A stretch of DNA of 5,206 nt, taken from NCBI GenBank assembly GCA_900299205.1, contig OMIW01000155.1:1-5206 (forward strand), read 5' to 3'. This document shows, in pieces, positions 1 through 4,984 of the stretch (position 1 is its first letter; each line of letters begins with the position of its first letter). The DNA comes from Pseudomonadota bacterium (GTDB taxonomy: Bacteria > Bdellovibrionota_C > UBA2361 > OMIW01). A program made the translations under genes and the position numbers. Below the pieces are notes generated by a model that was not told the origin of the DNA, did no database searches, and saw only the letters and a program-made list of their open reading frames with translations.

Positions 1-254
1 ACGAGTGGGAGGTCAAGTGGGCCGAGGCGATGGGGCATCAGGTGGGATTGGAGAAGGGGCGTGAAGAGGGGTTAGAGGAAGGGCTCGAAAAAGGCCGAGA
101 AGAGGGCCGACGAGCGCTTCTCCGCCGTCTTGCGTTCAGCCTCCTCGCGAAGGGCCTCAGCAAAGAGGAGATCGCTCTCTCCGCGGAGTGCAGAATTGAC
201 GAGGTGGAATCACTCGTTGATGAAGGTCCGGTCACCGATCTGAATCTGGAATGA
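1..254 (+). CDS. C-terminal part of an Rpn-like (PD-(D/E)XK nuclease/putative transposase) family protein, 5' end outside the window
   Basis: The reading frame is open from the left edge (first full codon at base 3) to a TGA at 252-254, giving about 83 residues of a C-terminus. It starts with a Trp- and Glu-rich segment (EWEVKWAEA), followed by a highly charged Gly/Glu/Lys/Arg stretch in which GLEKGREEG occurs twice, 36 bases apart. It ends with a helical segment containing LLAKGLSKEEIA and a short second helix, which reads like a small helix-turn-helix. This tail (KGREEG-type repeats plus an LLxxGxSxEEIA motif) is typical of Rpn family recombination-promoting nucleases/putative transposases and related PD-(D/E)XK proteins. 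The nuclease domain would lie upstream and cannot be seen, so the family call rests only on the tail. The ATG at 30 is internal, not the likely start, because the upstream codons fit the same tail. A second in-frame TGA follows at 258-260. Confidence 0.72.
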   Translation, partial: EWEVKWAEAMGHQVGLEKGREEGLEEGLEKGREEGRRALLRRLAFSLLAKGLSKEEIALSAECRIDEVESLVDEGPVTDLNLE

Positions 255-426
255 AGTTGAATCAAGCCGCCCAACGTCGCGGAACGAAAGAGCGATGAAA
301 GGGAGCCGGCTTTGTCTGAACTGCGGAAGCACCATCCCGATGCCTCCGTTCCTTACCCTACAACTGATGCTCTCCCTAAGAGAAAAGGGGTCAAAATCAT
401 CCTTCACCCTTCGGCAGCACGTTCAA
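255..426. other. Intergenic stretch between the Rpn-like gene and the convergent DUF4397 gene
   Basis: This stretch separates two convergent genes. Open frames exist here on both strands, but they run into the antisense of the neighbouring genes and have no recognisable family features or ribosome binding site. On the minus strand there is a weak terminator-like element after the DUF4397 stop: AAGGG pairs with CCCTT across a long loop and is followed by TTTTCTCTT (roughly 380-412). The long loop makes this a poor terminator, so I do not call it as one. Confidence 0.5.
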
Positions 427-1164
427 TCACCGCTCATCCAGCAACGCCAAAGAAAACGGCGCACCCCCTCCCACCGCGTCGAGGGCCGCAACCGTCGCGA
501 CAAGCCCATCGACTACGATCAACCCAGGCGCCTGGATCGCCACTGTCTTTGTTCCAGCAACAGTCACTGCGACATCATACGTTCCCGCAGGCACTGTCAG
601 ATAATCTGAGATCGCCTTAAATGGCACATTTGAGAGCACCGGTGCCGCTGAAGAGATACCATTTCCGGGAGCAGTGACATACACATCAACCGACGGTGCA
701 CTCGCTGCCGAGTGGAGAACTCGCACTTTTGCGAAGCCCGCCTCGGGGTGGGACCGGTCGGCGGTCAAGACAAGCGGAGTAATATTTGCGACCTTATCCG
801 CTGCTACGATGAGGTAGTCAGTGTTGTCCGCGAGTTCGAGAGTAGCATCAATCGCCGTGGTATCGGTTCCGGCGACATTTACCTGAACCCGCGATTTTTT
901 CGCTTCTACCGGAAGGAAATCGGAAGCTGCTGTATACGGAACGTTTTCGAGCACCCTGCCCCCATCTATCAGGACATCGACCGCAGGGGCATCAGGAGAT
1001 GCGTGAAACACCCGGACACGCGCCTCGGAGCTATTCCCTCCCCCACATCCAACCGATCCTGCGACCAGCCCTCCTATCGCCATGGCGGTGATGACCGAAC
1101 GACTGAGAATGTGGCTAGCTCGCACTCCCGATGCCCGACTACCAACTAATGAACAATTTTTCAT
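427..1164 (-). CDS. DUF4397-domain lipoprotein with two tandem domain repeats
   Basis: The 245-residue product has a positively charged N-terminus, a hydrophobic segment (about residues 23-36) and a lipobox-like SVGC with the lipidated cysteine at 40, followed by GGG. This points to a lipid-anchored envelope protein; Ser at -3 is less usual than Leu. After the linker come two copies of the DUF4397 motif: VRVFHASPDAPAVDV (from 50) and VRVLHSAASAPSVDV (from 147). Each is followed by NVP[YF]xAxSD[FY]L and then a xVxVNVAGT or VAVTVAGT strand with TxAI. Known DUF4397 proteins are secreted or surface beta-sandwich proteins with no settled function, so none is assigned here. The start is supported by GGAGGT four bases upstream and a strong promoter about 35 bases further up. 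The gene is divergent from the DUF6502 gene and convergent with the Rpn-like gene. Confidence 0.93.
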   Translation of the reverse strand: MKNCSLVGSRASGVRASHILSRSVITAMAIGGLVAGSVGCGGGNSSEARVRVFHASPDAPAVDVLIDGGRVLENVPYTAASDFLPVEAKKSRVQVNVAGTDTTAIDATLELADNTDYLIVAADKVANITPLVLTADRSHPEAGFAKVRVLHSAASAPSVDVYVTAPGNGISSAAPVLSNVPFKAISDYLTVPAGTYDVAVTVAGTKTVAIQAPGLIVVDGLVATVAALDAVGGGAPFSLALLDER

Positions 1165-1168
1165 GATT

Positions 1169-1174
1169 ACCTCC
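1169..1174 (-). promoter_or_regulatory. Strong Shine-Dalgarno site of the DUF4397 gene
   Basis: GGAGGT on the minus strand lies four bases before the ATG at 1164. It is a perfect anti-16S match with a slightly short spacer and fixes the start codon. It contrasts with the divergent neighbour, which lacks a usable ribosome binding site. Confidence 0.85.
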
Positions 1175-1206
1175 GAATGAGTATTTGCTGTTACTTTCTA
1201 ACACCC

Positions 1207-1235
1207 ATTATCCATTCCTGCTCGTCTCTCGTCAA
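1207..1235 (-). promoter_or_regulatory. Sigma-70-type promoter of the DUF4397 lipoprotein gene
   Basis: On the minus strand, TTGACG (1235-1230, 5 of 6 consensus) and GATAAT (1212-1207, 5 of 6) are separated by exactly 17 bases. Transcription would begin near 1200-1199, leaving a leader of about 35 bases that contains the GGAGGT site. The position and match make it a good candidate for constitutive or high-level expression unless it is repressed. Confidence 0.75.
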
Positions 1236-1248
1236 CAATTACTGTTAA
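1232..1248. promoter_or_regulatory. Imperfect palindrome between the two divergent -35 boxes, possible operator
   Basis: TCAACA (1232-1237), five bases (ATTAC), then TGTTAA (1243-1248) form an inverted repeat with five of six pairs. It sits between the -35 boxes and overlaps part of the minus-strand one, where a bound protein could affect both promoters. Short AT-rich palindromes arise easily by chance, so the regulatory role is inferred only from position. Confidence 0.3.
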
Positions 1249-1250
1249 AT

Positions 1251-1279
1251 TTGACATCAATTTTTTTATTCCATATAAT
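1251..1279 (+). promoter_or_regulatory. Perfect-consensus sigma-70 promoter of the DUF6502 gene
   Basis: TTGACA (1251-1256) and TATAAT (1274-1279) are both exact consensus hexamers with the ideal 17-base spacer, which includes a run of seven T (1261-1267). The expected transcription start is around 1286, only about three bases before the ATG at 1289, so the message should be leaderless or nearly so. The -35 box is 15 bases from that of the divergent promoter, so polymerase binding upstream of the two start sites should overlap. Confidence 0.85.
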
Positions 1280-1288
1280 AAAGAGGTT

Positions 1289-2149
1289 ATGAGGAATAAC
1301 CACTTACCCACCCTTATTACCAACGCGATACTGCGTCCACTCGTACGGCTTTGCCTCGCGCGCGGAGTACGCATTCAAGAGCTTGAGGCCCTCCTGAAAG
1401 CAGTTCTCGTCGCCGAGGCCCGCACCGCCATCGAGGCGGCTCAGAGCGAGGTTAGTGTCAGTAAGATCAGCGTGATAACAGGCATCAATCGGACAGAGGT
1501 TGCGCGATTGGTCTCGGGGGATGGACCTTCTCAGGAAAAGCACGACGTTCTCAACCGAGTGATAGGATTGTGGTCGCACGGCCGAGCGTATGGCAGTCCT
1601 GATGCCCCCCCCCGTCCTCTCACCTACCAAGGACTCGGGAGCGAATTTGCGGCGCTGGTTGCGACGGTGAGTAAGGAAGTAAGCCCTTATCCCGTCCTCT
1701 TTGAGCTCGAACGAATTGGGGCTATTCGCTACGATGGTGACCGCGCTATTCTTCAGGTCGTTGAGTACACTCCGCACGGTGACGTTGAACACGGGGTGCA
1801 AGTGTTGAGCGATGACATCGAGGATCTGGCGACTGCCGTTGAGCAGAATTTGACCTCGTGCAACGAAACCCCCTCGGTGCATCTCAGAACATCTTACGAC
1901 AATATCGATCCCGCAGAGCTGCCCCAGATTCGTCGCTGGCTGCTCGAAAAGGGGGCGGCATTTCACCGCGAAGTGCGGAGCTATCTCTCCCTTTTTGACC
2001 GCGATATTAACCCATCACTGCCGCGCGGTGACGGGCGCGCAAGAGTAGTCGTATCTCTTTTTTCCCTCGGCGCGAAAATCGAAGCGCCAAAAGAATTGAA
2101 GCCCAAAAAACGAGGAAGAAAACCATGCGTCCCTGCCTCCGCCGATTAA
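1289..2149 (+). CDS. DUF6502 family protein, probable DNA-binding regulator
   Basis: The 286-residue product matches the DUF6502 pattern as I know it. It has an N-terminal ILRPLVRLCLARGVRIQELE segment (14-33), a helix-turn-helix-like stretch VSKISVITGINRTEVARLV (57-75), a middle part with LNRVIGLW, PRPL and SEFAALV (88-123), then a VLFELERIGAI helix (136-146) and a mixed C-terminal domain. The extreme C-terminus carries a basic KPKKRGRKP tail (271-279) that resembles an AT-hook. The family has no established function to my knowledge; a DNA-binding role is inferred from the helix-turn-helix and basic tail. The ATG is the only in-frame start before the conserved N-terminal helix. GAGG at 1283-1286 is only two bases from it and would be mostly untranscribed if the consensus promoter is used. 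Codons 106-108 contain a run of nine C (1605-1613). The downstream lipoprotein gene overlaps by 25 bases, so the two form an operon. Confidence 0.87.
   Translation: MRNNHLPTLITNAILRPLVRLCLARGVRIQELEALLKAVLVAEARTAIEAAQSEVSVSKISVITGINRTEVARLVSGDGPSQEKHDVLNRVIGLWSHGRAYGSPDAPPRPLTYQGLGSEFAALVATVSKEVSPYPVLFELERIGAIRYDGDRAILQVVEYTPHGDVEHGVQVLSDDIEDLATAVEQNLTSCNETPSVHLRTSYDNIDPAELPQIRRWLLEKGAAFHREVRSYLSLFDRDINPSLPRGDGRARVVVSLFSLGAKIEAPKELKPKKRGRKPCVPASAD
1605..1613 (+). repeat. Homopolymer tract of nine C inside the DUF6502 gene
   Basis: Nine consecutive C residues encode part of Ala106-Pro107-Pro108 just before the conserved PRPL segment. A gain or loss of one base would truncate the protein and could also disturb the coupled lipoprotein gene. 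The frame is intact here. Such a tract can be a slippage site or simply reflect proline codons. Confidence 0.8.
2112..2118 (+). promoter_or_regulatory. Ribosome binding site of the second lipoprotein gene, inside the DUF6502 coding sequence
   Basis: GAGGAAG is followed, after a normal gap, by the ATG at 2125; AGGA ends eight bases before it. The same bases encode the Arg-Gly-Arg-Lys tail of the DUF6502 protein. It decides the start at 2125 and suggests translational coupling. Confidence 0.7.
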
Positions 2150-2916
2150 TTCGATCGCTCAACCTGACTTATCGGCGCAACCTCTTCCCTCGTGCAGTTA
2201 TCGCCGGAGCTCTGTCAGCCATGGCCTCCATCTCGATCGGGTGCGGTGGTGGCACGACGGGAACCTCCCCCATCGATGGCTTCCACATGGTCGGCACTGC
2301 ACGCTCGACAATCGGCTCGCCCCTTCCGAATATTGAAATGGCGGTCCGCTCTGGGAGCGACAGTGCACCGGTTGTCGTCGCTCGTACCGATCAGCAGGGC
2401 GCCTTCTTAATGCGAATACCCTCTACGGTTTCAACACTGTCGGTATCACTCGGCAACCAACAAACGCCTCCGTTTACACGGACGCTCATCGGTTCGAGTA
2501 TTCTATCAACCGAGCTGCAAGCGACACCGAGCGGTGCGGTCGCGCTCGTAAACAGCTACGAAGTTCAGGTTGACGCTGCGCAGCTATGTGCCGAATTGCG
2601 ACTTCAAGGGAACGAACTGATCCGTGACCGAGAGCTCACCCCAAACGCCTCGTGCATCGTTCCATTTCTTCTGAACTCAACCCAAGGCTCCGTAGCCTCC
2701 CTGCCCAGTGCACGATACCGCGCCACGATAACAAGCCCGGCCTCCGAGCGCTGCACCGCTGCCACTCTCGGGTCACAACCAGCACGGCCAGATACCGATG
2801 GAAAATTGAGGGTCGACATTGCACCCGTCATAAACGCGGGATGTCGATCATTTTCAGTGGTGGTATCGCACGACGACACTCGCCAGCCGGGAGCCTCGTT
2901 CGGGGTGCTGGGTTGA
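2125..2916 (+). CDS. Putative lipoprotein with a carboxypeptidase-regulatory-like (Ig-fold) domain
   Basis: The 263-residue product begins with an Arg-rich n-region, a hydrophobic segment (about 23-38) and SIGC with the lipid-accepting cysteine at 40, followed by GGG. The layout closely matches the DUF4397 protein upstream (cysteine also at 40, Ser at -3). Residues about 56-100 (GTARSTIGSPLPNIEMAV, then TDQQGAFLMRIP) fit the beta-sandwich CarboxypepD_reg-type pattern: G-x-V-x-x-x-x-G-x-P-L then T-D-x-x-G-x-F. The rest is Ser/Thr-rich with no recognised family and has four cysteines (155, 177, 210, 240) that could form two disulfides in the periplasm. No catalytic motif is visible. The start is chosen for its ribosome binding site and because the next ATG (2221) would destroy the signal sequence. 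It is the second gene of an operon with DUF6502. Function is unknown; an envelope role is inferred. Confidence 0.82.
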   Translation: MRPCLRRLIRSLNLTYRRNLFPRAVIAGALSAMASISIGCGGGTTGTSPIDGFHMVGTARSTIGSPLPNIEMAVRSGSDSAPVVVARTDQQGAFLMRIPSTVSTLSVSLGNQQTPPFTRTLIGSSILSTELQATPSGAVALVNSYEVQVDAAQLCAELRLQGNELIRDRELTPNASCIVPFLLNSTQGSVASLPSARYRATITSPASERCTAATLGSQPARPDTDGKLRVDIAPVINAGCRSFSVVVSHDDTRQPGASFGVLG

Positions 2917-3100
2917 AAATCATTCCCTCGCTGATACAAGAAAATAATGGCGGATTATTACTTTCAGTCCGACTTTAGACTGAAATACGGTATATCGGAC
3001 CCGCCCTTCAAAAGGTATCACCCCAATCCTGATCAAGGCTCAGTGAGACCTCGTACAGATACTAAGCCGACAATATGTCGATTAAATTTTTGATGCGCAC
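2917..3100. other. Convergent intergenic region between the lipoprotein operon and the cyclase
   Basis: No gene is supported here. It holds a perfect 8-bp inverted repeat (2962-2985) and a small 5-bp hairpin CGACA-ATA-TGTCG (3068-3080) with a T-run (3087-3091) a few bases beyond it on the plus strand. The second could be a weak terminator for the lipoprotein operon, but its stem is short and the T-run is displaced. No canonical terminator for the cyclase was found on the minus strand. Confidence 0.5.
2962..2985. repeat. Perfect 8-bp inverted repeat with an 8-base loop
   Basis: TTTCAGTC (2962-2969) and GACTGAAA (2978-2985) are exact reverse complements around an 8-base centre. The location between convergent genes suggests a bidirectional terminator or an mRNA 3'-end hairpin, but neither side has a convincing T-tract. 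An overlapping alternative pairing, TCCGA (2968-2972) with TCGGA (2995-2999), is possible. Confidence 0.6.
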
Positions 3101-4819
3101 CTACTTTTCGGTCAGCATAAAAATACCATCCCAGGTATTTTCCTCCGAAAGCTTTCTCAGTTCGGGAATACGAGCAATCATCGTGCGCGATGGTCCGTCG
3201 CTTGGCGCAATCTCAAGCGCGCGTCCAAACCACTTAATTGCTGCCTCCCACTCACCAGAACGGTAATACCTCAAGCCTTCGGCGTAACTACTGCACAGCT
3301 GTGCGTGTGTAGGAGACAATTCCCCACTCAGGGCGAGTAATTCATAAATAGTGACCGACTCTGTCTTCCCCTTCACTGCGATGGAATCTATCTCTCGCAG
3401 TTCAAATTGCCCCTCAAGTCGCCGAGCAGTTTCTTCGGTCAACAGAATCCGAGTGCCGTAGAGCCGATTGACCGATTCAAGTCGGGCAGCGAGATTGACT
3501 GTATCGCCGATGACCGTGTAGTTCATAGAGCTCTCTGAGCCGAGGTTGCCGACAACAACATCGCCCGATGCAATCCCAATCCGAAGATCGAGCTTCGGCG
3601 CATCCTTTCGCAATCCCGTTATTTCGGGGATTGCCGCACACAATTCATTAAGCGCGGCGAGCTGCGCAAGGCAGGCCTTGCACGCCAGAATTGGATGTTC
3701 ATCTTCATCGACGAATGGCGGACCATAATAGGCCATCACAGCATCTCCGATAAATTTATCAACCACTCCGCGTTGCGATTGAATAGCCTGAGACTGGAGG
3801 CCAAAGTGCCGATTAAGGACATGTATCATCAGCGAGGGCGTTAATCTTTCCGAGAGTCCGGTGAAACCAACGAGGTCGGCGAATACCACACTCATCACGC
3901 GCCGGGTCCCCCCGGTCCGACTCGCATCTGGCTGACCCAATACATACTCAACCACCCTTGGGTCTACGTATTTTGCAAAGACGTGCTTCATTTGGTCCTT
4001 CGACTGAAGCTCCCTCACAAAATGATTGAATGCTTCCGTTAATATACCGACCTCGTCCGCGCTCTGAACGGGAACTTGAATCGCGAGATTGCCCTGTCGG
4101 ACAGCTTCCAGACTCTTCACGAGTAGGCGTAATGGTCGGGTCAATCTCTGCGTAATGAACGATGCGAAAATAAGTCCAACAAGTGCTCCCAAGCCGGTGA
4201 TAAAAAACATCCATTTTTCCATGGTCGCGTGCCTGTGGTGGACCTCCGCAGCTGAGCGCGTTGCAAGAGCTGCTGCATAACCATCCAGCTGATCCCGACT
4301 ATCGCGAATTTCGTTCAGCTGATCGGTAAAAAGGTTTAATAGCTCATTCGCCCGATTGTGATCACCTGAGGCTTGTATGGCCAAAATTTCCCGTTGCCGC
4401 TGGCCTTGCGTCGCATAGGCACTTTTCAATCGCCTCAATACCAACCCGATCTCTACGACTTCAGGGCGGGTATTATCCGGCTCTGAGTATGAATCAACGA
4501 TTCGTTGGGCGACCGCTAGCTCCTCGGAGATTCGGGAAGTGAATATATCGAAATTCCGTGACGCTTCGCCGACGACGACCTGATTTGGTGCATCTGCATT
4601 GAGCGCTCCGAACCAGCGCTCAAAAGCCAATCTGAGCCGCAGGCCGGCCTCTGATATCCTCTGTGCTGATTGATTAAGAGGGAGATCGGATTCTACCAGA
4701 CGACTCACCACCCGAAGCGTGCGGTCGGCCTCAAAACGAAGAAATACTGCTATTGCGATGGTGAGGGTAAGGAGAAATACAGCAAGGGTGAATATCTTGC
4801 CCGCTATCGTCTGTTTCAT
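3101..4819 (-). CDS. Membrane-bound class III adenylate cyclase with HAMP domain and TPR-like tail
   Basis: The 572-residue inner-membrane protein converts ATP to cyclic AMP. Transmembrane helix 1 spans about 9-28. A helical periplasmic sensor region (about 29-202) looks like a four-helix-bundle type. Transmembrane helix 2 spans about 203-223 and leads into HAMP (to about 275; RPL at 228-230, DEVG at 255-258), then the linker FAKYVDPRVVEYVL. The cyclase domain (about 305-495) keeps all key residues: metal-binding Asp315 (VVFADLVGFT) and Asp359 (DKFIGDAVMAYYG), substrate-selecting Lys355 and Thr435, and transition-state Asn442 and Arg446 (VNLAARLE). Lys with Thr fits a class IIIb adenylate rather than guanylate cyclase. 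The tail has one TPR-like repeat (about 511-540) and ends WDGIFMLTEK, a common ending for such cyclases. No alternative start exists before an upstream in-frame stop (4856-4858). No clear Shine-Dalgarno or promoter was found. Confidence 0.95.
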   Translation of the reverse strand: MKQTIAGKIFTLAVFLLTLTIAIAVFLRFEADRTLRVVSRLVESDLPLNQSAQRISEAGLRLRLAFERWFGALNADAPNQVVVGEASRNFDIFTSRISEELAVAQRIVDSYSEPDNTRPEVVEIGLVLRRLKSAYATQGQRQREILAIQASGDHNRANELLNLFTDQLNEIRDSRDQLDGYAAALATRSAAEVHHRHATMEKWMFFITGLGALVGLIFASFITQRLTRPLRLLVKSLEAVRQGNLAIQVPVQSADEVGILTEAFNHFVRELQSKDQMKHVFAKYVDPRVVEYVLGQPDASRTGGTRRVMSVVFADLVGFTGLSERLTPSLMIHVLNRHFGLQSQAIQSQRGVVDKFIGDAVMAYYGPPFVDEDEHPILACKACLAQLAALNELCAAIPEITGLRKDAPKLDLRIGIASGDVVVGNLGSESSMNYTVIGDTVNLAARLESVNRLYGTRILLTEETARRLEGQFELREIDSIAVKGKTESVTIYELLALSGELSPTHAQLCSSYAEGLRYYRSGEWEAAIKWFGRALEIAPSDGPSRTMIARIPELRKLSEENTWDGIFMLTEK

Positions 4820-4984
4820 AGAGATACTTTTCGGATAGGGAACAGTCGAGCTCGATCATGGTACTCACTGCCTCACGGATCGCTAGACACCCTTTTGGCC
4901 ATACGGGAGCCAAGATGGAAAATGGGCAGAGGCTCACCGCATGCGTAACCAGTCATCACTCACCAAATACTCCCACACCGTTTT
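4820..4984. other. Upstream region of the cyclase gene, no gene recognised
   Basis: This is the presumed leader and promoter region of the cyclase, read on the minus strand. I found no sigma-70 promoter better than about 4 of 6 in each hexamer: TTGTCT, 18 bases, then TATGAA, all just upstream at about 4985-5014. TTGGC (4895-4899) and GCCAA (4909-4913) form a small inverted repeat. Plus-strand open frames here have no ribosome binding site or family features and are rejected as genes. Confidence 0.45.

Noticed and set aside
38-274. Minus-strand Ser/Arg-rich open frame opposite the Rpn-like tail
   Set aside because: Its composition is just the reverse complement of the Glu/Gly/Arg repeat.
295-620. 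Two overlapping plus-strand open frames of just over 100 residues
   Set aside because: They run into the antisense of the DUF4397 gene, overlap each other, and show low-complexity Pro/Arg/His-rich sequence without a ribosome site.
712-1149. Plus-strand 145-residue open frame
   Set aside because: It lies wholly antisense to the DUF4397 lipoprotein and has no family features.
1304-1966. Long 220-residue minus-strand open frame opposite the DUF6502 gene
   Set aside because: It is antisense to a gene with clear family motifs, has no ribosome site and reads as a typical shadow frame.
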